Of a stretch of DNA of 43,464 nucleotides, positions 27,268 through 36,013 are shown in pieces (positions within the stretch are counted from its first letter, which is position 1; each line of letters opens with the position of its first letter). Source of the stretch: an uncultured Rivibacter sp. (GTDB lineage Bacteria > Pseudomonadota > Gammaproteobacteria > Burkholderiales > Burkholderiaceae); the NCBI GenBank assembly GCA_946481025.1, contig CAMLNA010000020.1, forward strand, positions 1-43,464, given 5' to 3'. The translations under genes were made by a program, and so were the position numbers. Under the pieces are notes generated by a model. That model saw only the letters and a program-made list of their open reading frames with translations, was not told the origin of the DNA and did no database searches.

Positions 27268-27349
27268 AAACGCAGGCCCTCCCAGGACCGTGACGGATCG
27301 AACGAAGGTGGCGCGATTCTAGGGAGCCCCGGCCGGCCGCCGCGCCCCC

Positions 27350-28153
27350 TCAAGTGGCTGACGCATCCCGGCAACGGTAGTGGTACGCGTAGGTGTCGGC
27401 AAAACCGAGCCGGTGGTAGACCGCGCGGGCCGCGCCGTTGGCCGCATCGACCTGGAGGTAGGCAGCACGGGCGCCCAGCGCGTGCGCGCGTTGCAGCATG
27501 GTGCGGCACAAACGCGACGCCCAGCCTTGCCCGCGGTGTGCCGGCGCGGTGAACACGTCATACAGGCCGACGAGGTCATCTTCGATGGCGAACTGACCGC
27601 AAGCCACGAGGTGGCCATCGACCAGCACCGCCCAGCCGGTGTAGGGCACGGGCGAGGTCATCAGCCGCTGTGCATGCGCCACCCGCTGCGACGCCGGCGA
27701 GCCGCGCAGCTCGCCCACCGCCTCGGCGAAAGCGCCGGCATCGAGTTGCCTCAGTTCAGAGCCCTGCGGCGAATCGGCCTCCGCCGTCTGACCGTCGACC
27801 GCTGGCCCGAGCGACGGCAACACCATCACCCGGGTGTCGTCGATGCGAGCCCAGCCCTGCTGCTCAAGCTCGGCATCCAGGCCGGCAGGCTGAGTGAAAG
27901 GCGTGATGCGCACGAAGAAAGGCAAGCCGGCCTGTGCATAAGCGGCCTCGCATCTTGCGAGCTTGTCGGCCAGTGGCAGCCTGCCGGCGGCCACCGCATT
28001 CACACAGCGCGCGCGCTTCGCCTTGCCCGGCGAGAGGCGGACGAGCCAGCCGTCCAGCCAACGCTGCTGCGGTGGCGCACTGGCATTGAGGCCCGCGTCC
28101 TCGATGCGCGAAATCAAAGCCTCATCAGCGATTGCAGGCATGTGACTGCTCAC
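27350..28153 (-). CDS. GNAT-family N-acetyltransferase
   Basis: This is a 267-residue protein. The C-terminal GNAT domain has the acetyl-CoA loop VFTAPAHRGQGWASRLCRTML (RGxGxA) and YLQVDAANGAARAVYHRLGFADTYAYHYR. The N-terminal half (LDGWLVRLSPGKAKRARCVNAVA) is typical of the larger two-part GNAT proteins. Substrate unknown. GTG at 28153 overlaps the parA stop by 4 bases (GTGA), so it is likely coupled to parA; an ATG at 28141 is the alternative start. Confidence 0.88.
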   Translation of the reverse strand: MSSHMPAIADEALISRIEDAGLNASAPPQQRWLDGWLVRLSPGKAKRARCVNAVAAGRLPLADKLARCEAAYAQAGLPFFVRITPFTQPAGLDAELEQQGWARIDDTRVMVLPSLGPAVDGQTAEADSPQGSELRQLDAGAFAEAVGELRGSPASQRVAHAQRLMTSPVPYTGWAVLVDGHLVACGQFAIEDDLVGLYDVFTAPAHRGQGWASRLCRTMLQRAHALGARAAYLQVDAANGAARAVYHRLGFADTYAYHYRCRDASAT

Positions 28154-28920
28154 ATGCCACGAATACGCTCAACCATCTCACGGGCGAAGTCCACAAAGGC
28201 CTGCGCCCCTTTGGAGGCCGGATCGAACACCACCCCGGGCAGTCCGTAGCTCGGCGCTTCGGCCAGGCGCACATTGCGCGGAATCACTGTGTTGAACACC
28301 TTGTCGCCGAAATGCGCCTTGAGCTGGTCGCTCACCTGGGCCTGCAGCGTGATGCGCGGGTCGTACATCACGCGCAGCAACCCGATGATCTGCAGGTCAC
28401 GATTGAGGTTGGCGTGCACCTGCTTGATGGTGTTGACGAGGTCTGACAGCCCCTCGAGCGCGAAGTATTCGCACTGCATCGGCACGATCACGCCGTGTGC
28501 GCTGCACAGGCCGTTGAGGGTGAGCAGGCTCAGGCTCGGCGGGCAGTCGATCAGGACGAAGTCATAGGACGCGTCGACCGCGGCCAGGGCGGCCTTGAGC
28601 CGCTTGTCGCGCTGCTCCAGTTCGACCAGTTCAACTTCGGCGCCGGCCAGTTCGCGGTTGGCGCCCAGCACGTCGTAGCCGGCCTTTTCGGAGGGGCGGC
28701 GCGCTTCTGCGACCGAGGCCGACCCGAGCAGCACGTCGTACACCGTGAGAGGCAGCGCACGCTTGTCCACGCCCGAGCCCATGGTGGCATTGCCTTGCGG
28801 GTCGAGATCGACCACCAGCACCCGCTGGCCGATCTGCGCGAGGCCGGCCGCGAGGTTGACGGTGGTGGTGGTCTTGCCGACGCCGCCTTTCTGGTTGGCA
28901 ATGCAGAAGATCTTGGCCAT
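28150..28920 (-). CDS. parA: Chromosome-partitioning ATPase ParA
   Basis: This is a 256-residue chromosomal-type (short, no N-terminal HTH) ParA. MAKIFCIANQKGGVGKTTTTVNLAAGLA is the deviant Walker A; VLVVDLDPQGNATMGSG is the A' motif; FVLIDCPPSLSLLTLNGL is Walker B. It binds nucleoid DNA as an ATP dimer and moves ParB-parS complexes apart. It is 117 bp from the LysE gene. parB is 3 kb downstream on the same strand. Confidence 0.98.
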   Translation of the reverse strand: MAKIFCIANQKGGVGKTTTTVNLAAGLAQIGQRVLVVDLDPQGNATMGSGVDKRALPLTVYDVLLGSASVAEARRPSEKAGYDVLGANRELAGAEVELVELEQRDKRLKAALAAVDASYDFVLIDCPPSLSLLTLNGLCSAHGVIVPMQCEYFALEGLSDLVNTIKQVHANLNRDLQIIGLLRVMYDPRITLQAQVSDQLKAHFGDKVFNTVIPRNVRLAEAPSYGLPGVVFDPASKGAQAFVDFAREMVERIRGM

Positions 28921-29037
28921 GGATGTGGTGCTGGAGGGTGGGCGCGCATGGAACGCACCTGGCGTGAAGCCCGGTATTGTCGTTGAGGCGGGGCTGGCTT
29001 CGGTTGCTACCAGCCCACATCGAACGCGCCGCGGCGA

Positions 29038-29649
29038 CTATTGCGCGCCGAGCTTGATGCCGAAGCCGATGAGGAACACGCCGGCCGCCCGCTCGAGCAG
29101 CCGGGCGATGCGCCGGTGTGCCCGCACCTTGGCGGCCATTGCGTTCGCGAAGGCGCACAGCAGCAGGCAGTACACCAGCGTGATGGCTGCGATGGTGACC
29201 GCCATCGCACCGAATGTGATGGCGCCGCGGTGAGCGGCGGGGTCGATGAAGAGCGGGAAGAACGCCATGTAGAAGACGATGGCCTTCGGGTTGAGCAGCG
29301 TGATGAGCGCCGCCTGACGGAAGTAGCGCCCCGGCTTGAGGTCGATTACGGGAGCACCGCCCTCCTTGGCAACGAGGAGCCTGAGGCCGATCCAGGCCAG
29401 GTATGCCGCGCCGAGATACTGCACGGCCTTGAACACCGCCGGGTAGGCAGCGAGCAGTGCAGCGACGCCAGCCACCGCCAGCCACAACAGCACCTGGTCA
29501 CCCGCGATCACGCCGAACGTTGCTGCGGCGCCCGCGCGAAATCCACCCTTGCCGGTGGCAGTGAGGAGCGTGAAGGTCCCCGGCCCAGGCAACGCGAGGA
29601 ACAGCAGAACGGCGGCACAGAAAGATCCGTAGTCAGTGATACCCAGCAT
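29038..29649 (-). CDS. LysE/RhtB-family amino-acid exporter
   Basis: This is a 203-residue protein with about six hydrophobic segments. Family markers are FLALPGPGTFTLLTATGKGGFRAGAAATFGVIAGD (PGP motif and GxxxGxxxxxG) and FRQAALITLLNPKAIVFYMAFFPLFID (the LNPKxxxF motif). Exports an amino acid or derivative through the inner membrane; substrate unknown. It sits 10 bp after rsmG on the same strand, an unusual insertion between rsmG and parA, which are often neighbours. ATG 29649 (MLGITDYGSF) is the family start. Confidence 0.92.
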   Translation of the reverse strand: MLGITDYGSFCAAVLLFLALPGPGTFTLLTATGKGGFRAGAAATFGVIAGDQVLLWLAVAGVAALLAAYPAVFKAVQYLGAAYLAWIGLRLLVAKEGGAPVIDLKPGRYFRQAALITLLNPKAIVFYMAFFPLFIDPAAHRGAITFGAMAVTIAAITLVYCLLLCAFANAMAAKVRAHRRIARLLERAAGVFLIGFGIKLGAQ

Positions 29650-29659
29650 GCAATGCTCC

Positions 29660-30325
29660 TCAGGTCTTGCGGCGCATCCAGACGATGCACCGCTCGGCTT
29701 GCAGGCCGGGAACGTTGAGATGTTCCACGTGAAACACCTCAATGTCCGCCGGCAGCGCGGCGACTTCAGCGTCCGGCTGCTTGCCCTTCATGGCGAGCCA
29801 CACGCCGGCTGGCGCGAGCGACCCGCGCGTCAATGACACGAAGTCCGCCAGCGATGCAAACGCCCGCGACGTGATGACGTCCCAGGTCTGGGGCGCCAGG
29901 CTTTCCACACGCGCATGGACGCCCTGCAGATTGCGAAGGCCGAGTTCGGCGGCCACTTGTTTGATGAAGCTCGCCTTCTTGGCAACGGCATCGACGCAGC
30001 TCACCTGCAGGTCGGCGCAGGCAATGGCCAACGCGACTCCGGGCAACCCAGCGCCGGCGCCCACGTCCAGCACTGAGGCCGGCCGCCCTTTCAACTCGCG
30101 CTGCAGCGGCCCGACGATCGCCAGGCTGTCGAGCAGGTGCTGGGTCAGCATCTCGCCGGGATCTCGCACCGCGGTCAGGTTGTAGACACGGTTCCACTTG
30201 CCAATCAGCGACAGGTACGCCAGCAGCTGCCCGGTTTGTGCTGCGGCCAGGGGCAGACCCAGCGCGGCCGCGCCCGCACGCAGCGCGTCGGCAAGCTCCC
30301 CACCCTGTTCGACTGGCCCGCTCAC
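29660..30325 (-). CDS. rsmG: 16S rRNA (guanine527-N7)-methyltransferase RsmG
   Basis: This is a 221-residue protein: [37 protein letters not shown] is the family N-terminal signature, [21 protein letters not shown] the SAM motif, and [18 protein letters not shown] the SRAFA block. It methylates N7 of G527 in 16S rRNA; loss gives low-level streptomycin resistance. A parS-like palindrome is embedded near its 3' end, where it reads as FHVEH. Its start overlaps the mnmG stop by 4 bases. Confidence 0.97.
   Translation of the reverse strand: MSGPVEQGGELADALRAGAAALGLPLAAAQTGQLLAYLSLIGKWNRVYNLTAVRDPGEMLTQHLLDSLAIVGPLQRELKGRPASVLDVGAGAGLPGVALAIACADLQVSCVDAVAKKASFIKQVAAELGLRNLQGVHARVESLAPQTWDVITSRAFASLADFVSLTRGSLAPAGVWLAMKGKQPDAEVAALPADIEVFHVEHLNVPGLQAERCIVWMRRKT
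29721..29736. promoter_or_regulatory. parS: parS-like site inside rsmG
   Basis: TGTTCCACGTGAAACA, one mismatch to the consensus TGTTTCACGTGAAACA recognised by ParB. It is inside the 3' part of rsmG. Confidence 0.8.
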
Positions 30326-32316
30326 GCCGCAGCGCCGGTCTTCGGCGTGTCGTCGTTGGCAGCGGGTCGCTGCTCGAAGCCCTTGAAGCGCCCCTTCTTC
30401 AGGTGGATGAGCAGCAAGGAGATCGCCGCCGGCGTGATGCCCGAGATGCGGGACGCCTGGCCCAGCGTTTCGGGCCGGTGCTTGCTCAGCTTTTGGCGAA
30501 CTTCGAAGCTCAGGGCCTTGACCTGGTGGTAGTCGAGCTCGGGGGGCAGCTTCAGATGTTCGTAGGTCGCTGCGCGTTCGACCTCGTCGTTCTGCTTGTC
30601 GATGTAGCCGGCGTATTTGGTCGCAATCTCGAGTTGCTCGATCACTGCATCGGCCAGTGCCGCGCCCAGTTCCGATCGCAAGGTTTCACGTGAAACAGCA
30701 ACGTCCGGACGGGCCAGCGCAGCCACCGCGACCACTGCGTCGAAGTCCACACCCGGCCGGCGAAGCAGGTCCACCAGTGCGTATTCACGCTCCAGCGCCT
30801 TGCCGATGAGCCGCTCGGCATCGGCCGCCGGGAGGATGCCAGGGTGCACCCAGGTCGACCTGAGCCGCTGCGTTTCACGTGAAACAGCATCGCGTTTCCG
30901 GTTGAATGCCGCCCAGCGTTCGTCATCGACCAAGCCCAGGTGCCGGCCCACCTCGGTGAGCCGCATGTCGGCGTTGTCCTCTCGCAGCTGCAACCTGAAT
31001 TCGGCCCGGCTCGTGAACATCCGGTAGGGCTCGGTCACGCCCTTCGTGATGAGGTCATCCACCAGCACGCCCAGGTACGCCTGCTCGCGGCCCGGCAGCC
31101 AAGGGTCGCGCCCCTGCACTTGCAGCGCGGCATTCACGCCGGCAAACAGGCCCTGAGCCGCAGCCTCTTCGTAGCCCGTCGTCCCGTTGATCTGCCCGGC
31201 AAAGAACAGCCCGGCGATGGCCCGGGTCTCGAAGCTGGCCCTCAGCTCGCGTGGGTCGAAATAGTCGTACTCGATGGCATAGCCCGGTCGCAGGATGTGC
31301 GCGCTTTCCAGCCCGGGCATCGAATGCACGGCCGCAAGCTGGATGTCGAACGGCAGCGAGGTCGAGATCCCGTTCGGGTAGAACTCATGGGTCGTCAGCC
31401 CTTCCGGCTCCAGAAAGATCTGGTGCGAGGTCTTGTCGGCAAAGCGATTGATCTTGTCTTCGATGCTGGGGCAGTAGCGCGGCCCCACCCCCTCGATCAC
31501 GCCGGTGAACATCGGGCTGCGGTCGAAGCCGCTGCGGATGATCTCGTGGGTGCGCTCGTTGGTATGGGTGATCCAGCACGGCAGCTGCTGCGGATGCTGC
31601 TCAGGCCGCCCCAGGAAGCTGAACACCGGCACGGGGCTTTGGCCGTCCATACCGTCACCGGGTTGTTCGGTCAGCCTGGAGAAATCGATGGAGCGGCCAT
31701 CGATGCGTGGCGGCGTCCCGGTTTTCAGGCGGCCCTGCGGCAGCTTCAGCTCCTTGAGCCGCGCCGACAGGCTCACCGCCGCAGGGTCACCGGCTCGGCC
31801 AGCGGTGTAGTTCTGCAGGCCGACGTGGATCTTGCCGTCGAGGAAGGTGCCCGCCGTGAGGACGACCGCACGGGCCCGGAAGCGCAGGCCGACCTGCGTG
31901 ACCGCCCCCACCACCCGGTCGCCCTCGACCATCAGGTCGTCGACCGCCTGCTGAAAGAGCCACAGGTTGGGCTGGTTCTCGAGCCGGCGGCGGATCGCCG
32001 CCTTGTACAGGATGCGATCGGCCTGCGCGCGAGTGGCCCGCACCGCCGGCCCCTTGGACGAATTGAGGATGCGGAACTGGATCCCGCCCTCGTCGGTGGC
32101 ACCAGCCATCGCGCCGCCCAGCGCATCGATCTCCTTGACCAGGTGCCCTTTGCCGATGCCGCCGATCGAGGGGTTGCAGCTCATCTGCCCCAACGTCTCG
32201 ATGTTGTGGGTGAGCAGCAGCGTGGCGCAGCCCATGCGAGCAGCCGCGAGCGCGGCCTCGGTGCCGGCATGGCCGCCGCCAACCACGATCACGTCGAATT
32301 CCTTGGGATACAGCAT
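30322..32316 (-). CDS. mnmG: tRNA uridine-5-carboxymethylaminomethyl modification enzyme MnmG (GidA)
   Basis: This is a 664-residue protein. [23 protein letters not shown] is the FAD motif; [28 protein letters not shown] block (here [14 protein letters not shown]), [29 protein letters not shown] and [15 protein letters not shown] are signature stretches. C-terminal KYAGYIDKQ ends the helical domain that binds MnmE. Together with MnmE it makes cmnm5U34 on tRNAs. Two parS-like palindromes lie within it, each encoding VSRET. Start ATG 32316 has GAGG upstream. Confidence 0.98.
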   Translation of the reverse strand: MLYPKEFDVIVVGGGHAGTEAALAAARMGCATLLLTHNIETLGQMSCNPSIGGIGKGHLVKEIDALGGAMAGATDEGGIQFRILNSSKGPAVRATRAQADRILYKAAIRRRLENQPNLWLFQQAVDDLMVEGDRVVGAVTQVGLRFRARAVVLTAGTFLDGKIHVGLQNYTAGRAGDPAAVSLSARLKELKLPQGRLKTGTPPRIDGRSIDFSRLTEQPGDGMDGQSPVPVFSFLGRPEQHPQQLPCWITHTNERTHEIIRSGFDRSPMFTGVIEGVGPRYCPSIEDKINRFADKTSHQIFLEPEGLTTHEFYPNGISTSLPFDIQLAAVHSMPGLESAHILRPGYAIEYDYFDPRELRASFETRAIAGLFFAGQINGTTGYEEAAAQGLFAGVNAALQVQGRDPWLPGREQAYLGVLVDDLITKGVTEPYRMFTSRAEFRLQLREDNADMRLTEVGRHLGLVDDERWAAFNRKRDAVSRETQRLRSTWVHPGILPAADAERLIGKALEREYALVDLLRRPGVDFDAVVAVAALARPDVAVSRETLRSELGAALADAVIEQLEIATKYAGYIDKQNDEVERAATYEHLKLPPELDYHQVKALSFEVRQKLSKHRPETLGQASRISGITPAAISLLLIHLKKGRFKGFEQRPAANDDTPKTGAAA
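30682..30697. promoter_or_regulatory. parS: parS-like site inside mnmG (1)
   Basis: GGTTTCACGTGAAACA: 15 of 16 bases match the parS consensus, with the 14-bp core GTTTCACGTGAAAC perfect. Read on the minus strand it encodes VSRET. Confidence 0.92.
30871..30886. promoter_or_regulatory. parS: parS-like site inside mnmG (2)
   Basis: CGTTTCACGTGAAACA: 15 of 16 bases match the parS consensus, with a perfect 14-bp core, 189 bp from the previous site and likewise encoding VSRET in MnmG. Confidence 0.92.
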
Positions 32317-32375
32317 CTGGGTGCCTCAAACGAAAGGCGTCGCGCAGGGCAACGCGGGCAAACCCTGAATTTTAG

Positions 32376-32384
32376 TTATCCACA
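32376..32384 (+). promoter_or_regulatory. Consensus DnaA box upstream of mnmG
   Basis: TTATCCACA is a perfect DnaA box, lying in the 135-bp gap between divergent mnmG and the cysteine-cluster gene. Only one was found here, so it is more likely a regulatory or chance site than an origin. Confidence 0.5.
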
Positions 32385-32451
32385 GCCGGCCCGTCACCTG
32401 CACGGATACCCGCCCCGTCACGCCCAAAGGGCCCGGGCGACAATGCCGCCC

Positions 32452-32733
32452 ATGAATTGCCGCCCCGGCTGTGCTGCCTGCTGCATCGCGCCGTCCATCT
32501 CCACCCCGCTGCCCGGCCATCCTTTCGGCAAGCCGGCCGGCTTGCGCTGCGCACAGCTCGACGACGACTTGCGCTGCCGCCTGTTCGGCCGCCCCGAGCG
32601 GCCGGCGGTGTGCGGCTCGCTGCAACCGTCGGCCGAGATGTGCGGCGACTCGCGGGAACAGGCCTTGCGTTGGCTCGGCTGGATGGAACGCAGCACCGCA
32701 CCCGAGGGTTCTGCCGCCTCACCCCCGCCATGA
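32452..32733 (+). CDS. YkgJ-family cysteine-cluster protein
   Basis: This is a 93-residue protein with CRPGCAACC near the N-terminus, [18 protein letters not shown] in the middle and [13 protein letters not shown] at the end; this is the spacing of the UPF0153/YkgJ zinc- or iron-binding cysteine cluster. Function unknown in the cytosol. An in-frame ATG 9 bases upstream (32443) is the alternative start; neither has a clear SD. Its stop overlaps the SDR start (ATGA). Confidence 0.88.
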   Translation: MNCRPGCAACCIAPSISTPLPGHPFGKPAGLRCAQLDDDLRCRLFGRPERPAVCGSLQPSAEMCGDSREQALRWLGWMERSTAPEGSAASPPP

Positions 32734-33503
32734 TGAAAAACCCGTTTTCACTGCACGGCCGCACCGCCCTCGTGACCGGCGGATCCACTGGCCTGGGCTT
32801 GGCCATCGCCCGGGCACTGTCAGCCGCAGGTGCCTGGGTGCTGGTCAACGGGCGCGACACGGCCCGCCTGCAGGCTGCGGTCGCTGCCGTCGAGGAAGCC
32901 GGGGCGGGCGCCGAAGGGGCCGCGAGCGCCCTGCCCTTCGACGTGGCCGACGAAACGGCGGTCGCCGCGGCCTTCGAGCAGATCGCCCAGCAGCATGGGC
33001 GGCTCGACATCTTGGTCAACAACGTCGGGCAGCGCGACCGGCGCGCGCTCGACGCCTTTGCGCTCGACGACGTGCGCCGCCTGCTGGGCGTCAACCTGGT
33101 GGCGCCATTCGACATCGCCCGGCGCGCGGCCGCGCTCATGCAGGCGGGCGGACGCATCGTCAACATCACTTCCATTGCCGGTCCGATCTCGCGAGGCGGC
33201 GATGCGGTCTACACCGCGGCCAAGGGCGGACTCGAGGCGCTGACGCGTGCGTTGGCGGCCGAACTGGGGCCGCGCGGCATCAACGTCAACGCGGTGGCAC
33301 CTGGGTTTTTCGCCACCGACGTGAACGCGCCGCTGGTGGCCGACCCGAACACCCGCCAGTGGTTGCGGCAGCGCACCTCGCTGGGCCGCTGGGGCCAGCC
33401 CGACGAGATCGCCGGCGCGGTGGTGTTCCTCGCCTCACCGGCCGCCAGCTACGTGACCGGGCACCTGCTGGCGGTGGATGGCGGCTACCTGGCTCACTTC
33501 TAG
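32730..33503 (+). CDS. Short-chain dehydrogenase/reductase
   Basis: This is a 257-residue classical [22 protein letters not shown] is the cofactor motif (TGxxxGxG), LDILVNNVG replaces the usual NNAG, and the catalytic pair is in [13 protein letters not shown] and VYTAAKGG (YxxxK). The C-terminal [35 protein letters not shown] is typical. The Asn-Gly-Arg after strand 2 favours NADP. The closest functional group is gluconate 5-dehydrogenase-like or sugar-acid dehydrogenases, but the substrate is undetermined. Translationally coupled to the YkgJ-like gene by a 4-bp overlap. Confidence 0.92.
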   Translation: MMKNPFSLHGRTALVTGGSTGLGLAIARALSAAGAWVLVNGRDTARLQAAVAAVEEAGAGAEGAASALPFDVADETAVAAAFEQIAQQHGRLDILVNNVGQRDRRALDAFALDDVRRLLGVNLVAPFDIARRAAALMQAGGRIVNITSIAGPISRGGDAVYTAAKGGLEALTRALAAELGPRGINVNAVAPGFFATDVNAPLVADPNTRQWLRQRTSLGRWGQPDEIAGAVVFLASPAASYVTGHLLAVDGGYLAHF

Positions 33504-33515
33504 AAGAAGCACTCG

Positions 33516-33746
33516 CTACCAGGTGGTCGCGGCCGCGGGCACCGAACGGGAGCGGGCTCGCGCCTGCCACCACGCCGCCAGGCTCGGATGGCCCCAGTAC
33601 TTGTCGAAGAAGTAGTGCGCCACCGTGTTCACCAAAGGCTCCACGAAGGTGATCGCACCGGCGATGGTGACGCTGCCGGTGAGCGCGTAGCTCACGCTGA
33701 AGGCGATGCCCAGGTGCATCACGCCGAAGGTCGCTGTCTTCGCCAT
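33516..33746 (-). CDS. DUF2061 family small membrane protein
   Basis: This is a 76-residue protein. MAKTATFGVMHLGIAFSVSYALTGSVTIAGAITFVEPLVNTVAHYFFDKYW matches the DUF2061 pattern of two helices separated by LTGS and ending in a YxxxxW block. Function unknown; inner membrane. Its ATG lies 8 bases beyond a perfect 37-bp palindrome that would sequester its SD (GAGAGGA). It is downstream of the C39 ABC exporter on the same strand, with 116 bp between. Confidence 0.85.
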   Translation of the reverse strand: MAKTATFGVMHLGIAFSVSYALTGSVTIAGAITFVEPLVNTVAHYFFDKYWGHPSLAAWWQARARSRSVPAAATTW

Positions 33747-33754
33747 AAAAAGAA

Positions 33755-33791
33755 ATCCTCTCAAACAAGAATGATTCTTGTTTGAGAGGAT
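33755..33791. promoter_or_regulatory. Perfect 37-bp palindrome in front of the DUF2061 gene
   Basis: Two exact 18-base arms (33755-33772 and 33774-33791) flank a single central base. The core reads CAAGAATGATTCTTG. On the minus strand it is followed by TTTCTTTTT and then the DUF2061 ATG, so three readings are possible: an operator (the GAATGATTC core is reminiscent of Fur boxes, about 10 of 19 matches to the classic consensus), an intrinsic terminator for the upstream ABC-exporter operon, or an RNA hairpin hiding the DUF2061 SD. Confidence 0.75.
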
Positions 33792-33862
33792 ACGGGGCGT
33801 GCCTCCCGACACGCTATTGGATCGTCATGATGACAGCGATAGTTATCTTGGTAAGTGAGTCC

Positions 33863-36013
33863 TCAGTTAGCTCCTGATCCAGCCAGCGCGGGCACGGTGC
33901 GCAGATCCTGCGCCACTTTGCCTTGCTGCAGCACGATCACCCGCCCGGCCGATGCGATGGTCTCGGGCCGGTGCGCAACGATCACGCGGGTGAGCTTGAG
34001 TTGTTTCACGGCCTGGTTGACCAGGCGCTCGCGATCGACGTCCAGCGCGCTGGTCGCTTCGTCGAGGAACAGGATCTGCGGCCGCTTGTACAACGCGCGA
34101 GCCAACAGGATGCGCTGCTTCTGCCCGCCCGAGATGCTGGCGCCCATGTCGCCGATGAGCGTGTGGTAGCGCATCGGCATGGCTTCGATTTCGTCGTGCA
34201 CGGCCGCCAGCCTGGCGCATTCCTGCACCCAGTCGAGGTCGGGCCGGGGGTCGAAGAACGCGATGTTGTCGATGATGGAGCCGGCGAACAGCTGGTCGTC
34301 CTGCATCACCGTGCCGATGAGACGACGCCATGCCGGAAGGCCGAATTGCCGCAGCGTCATGCCGTTGACCAGGATCTCGCCCTCGTCGGGCGCGTGGATG
34401 CCGAGCATCAGCTTGAGCAGCGTGGTCTTGCCGCAACCCGACGGTCCGGAGATCGCCACCGACTCGCCCGGCTCGATGCTGAGACTGCAGCCGTCGAGCA
34501 CGCGTGCCTCGGTGTCCGAATACCGGAATCCCACGCCGCGCAGCTCCAGCCGCACCGGCGCGCCCTCGGCCTGCTCGGCCGCCAGCAGGGCGCCCTGCTC
34601 CGCCTCCGGCTCGCTGAGCACAATGTCGGCCAGCCGCTCACCCTGCAGCTTGAGCATCTTGAGTTCGACGAGCTTGTCGATCAGCCCCGCGAAACGGGTG
34701 CTGAACTGCTCCTTGTAGGCCAGGAACGCGAACAGCATGCCGACCGAGAAATTGCGCTCCATCACCAGCAGCGCACCGACCCAGATGATGGCCACCCGCT
34801 CCAGGCCGAAGATCAGCTTGTGGCTGACGCCGAAGCCGATGTTGAGCTTCCTGGTCGTGATGTCGGCGTTCATCGCGTCGACCACCAGGTTCAGGAAACG
34901 CGCCTGCCGGTCTTCCTGGCGGTTGAACAGCTTGATGGCCTGCACGCCCCGCAGCGACTCGAGGAAATGGCTCGCCGTCTTGGCGTCGTGGACGATGGAT
35001 TCCTCGGTGGCGTCGCGCAGCGGGCGGAAGAACGCCCAGCGCAGCAGCGCGTAGCCGCCCACGCAACCCAGTGCGATGAGCGTGAGCTTGACGCTGTAGA
35101 TCCACATCATCACCAGCGTCACCACCACCAGCAGCCCGTCGAGCACCGCCTCGAGGAAGCTGGTGGTGAGCGTCTGCTGGATCTGCCGCACGGCGCCGAA
35201 GCGCGACATCACGTCGCCTGTGTGGCGCTTCTCGAACCAGGCCACCGGCAGGCGCATCAGGTGCGCGAACACGTTGCCCAGCCACTGCAGATTGAGCGTG
35301 CTCGACAGGTAGAGGACCGCCCAGGAACGAATGGCGCCGGTGCCCACCTGCAGCAGCACCAGCAGGCCGAAACCCAGGCCCAGGGTCACCAGCAGGTCGC
35401 GATCGGCGCTCACCAGCGCGCCGTCCACCACCCACTGCAGGAAGAACGGCGACAGCAGCACGAACACCTCGAGCACCGCCGCCAGCACGAAGATCTGCGC
35501 GAGGGATCGCTTCAGGCCGGTCACCCGCCCCAGCAGCTGGGGCAAGGTGACCGCCTGTCGCTCGTTGCGCGGCTTGAACTCGGCCGTCGGCAGCAACTCC
35601 AGCGCCACTCCCGTGAAATGCAGCGATACCTCTGAAATGGGCAACGTCCGCACGCCACGCGCCGGGTCGTGTATCACGGCCTGTCCGCGTCTGATCTCCC
35701 TGAGCACAACGAAATGGTTCAAGTCCCAGTGCAGCACGCACGGCAGCTGCAGCTGGTTCAGCTGCGACAGCTCGGCGCGCAAGGCACGCGGGTTCATCTG
35801 CAGCTGGCCGGCCATGTGCACCAGGTCCGCCAGCGTGGCGCCCTTGAGCGACAGCGAGAAGCGCTGGCGCAGCGTGGGCAGGTCCGTCTTCAGCCCGTGG
35901 TAGCTGGCCACCATGGCCAGGCAGGCCAGGCCGCATTCGGCGGCTTCGGTCTGCAGCAGCATCGGCAGCGTCTGCGTGCCGAGGCCCAGGCGGAGCTGGC
36001 GCAGCATGTCCAT
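33863..36013 (-). CDS. Peptidase-containing (C39) ABC exporter, CvaB/RaxB type
   Basis: This is a 716-residue protein with three parts. The N-terminal C39 peptidase (residues 1-125) has a complete triad: Cys27 in LLQTEAAECGLAC (with Gln21), His100 in LNHFVVL and Asp116 in HDPARG. A six-helix membrane domain follows (about 160-430), then an ABC ATPase with Walker A GPSGCGKTT, signature ISGGQKQR, Walker B ILFLDEATSALD and H-loop VIVAHRPET. Such exporters cut leader peptides after Gly-Gly and push the product across the inner membrane. Just upstream are the HlyD adaptor (stop and start overlap by one base), a small membrane protein and a 52-residue double-glycine precursor, its likely substrate. 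The outer-membrane TolC partner is not in the window. Confidence 0.95.
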   Translation of the reverse strand: MDMLRQLRLGLGTQTLPMLLQTEAAECGLACLAMVASYHGLKTDLPTLRQRFSLSLKGATLADLVHMAGQLQMNPRALRAELSQLNQLQLPCVLHWDLNHFVVLREIRRGQAVIHDPARGVRTLPISEVSLHFTGVALELLPTAEFKPRNERQAVTLPQLLGRVTGLKRSLAQIFVLAAVLEVFVLLSPFFLQWVVDGALVSADRDLLVTLGLGFGLLVLLQVGTGAIRSWAVLYLSSTLNLQWLGNVFAHLMRLPVAWFEKRHTGDVMSRFGAVRQIQQTLTTSFLEAVLDGLLVVVTLVMMWIYSVKLTLIALGCVGGYALLRWAFFRPLRDATEESIVHDAKTASHFLESLRGVQAIKLFNRQEDRQARFLNLVVDAMNADITTRKLNIGFGVSHKLIFGLERVAIIWVGALLVMERNFSVGMLFAFLAYKEQFSTRFAGLIDKLVELKMLKLQGERLADIVLSEPEAEQGALLAAEQAEGAPVRLELRGVGFRYSDTEARVLDGCSLSIEPGESVAISGPSGCGKTTLLKLMLGIHAPDEGEILVNGMTLRQFGLPAWRRLIGTVMQDDQLFAGSIIDNIAFFDPRPDLDWVQECARLAAVHDEIEAMPMRYHTLIGDMGASISGGQKQRILLARALYKRPQILFLDEATSALDVDRERLVNQAVKQLKLTRVIVAHRPETIASAGRVIVLQQGKVAQDLRTVPALAGSGAN

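Noticed and set aside
32317..32451. Replication origin next to mnmG
   Set aside because: Only one DnaA box, no AT-rich unwinding region and no dnaA or dnaN nearby.
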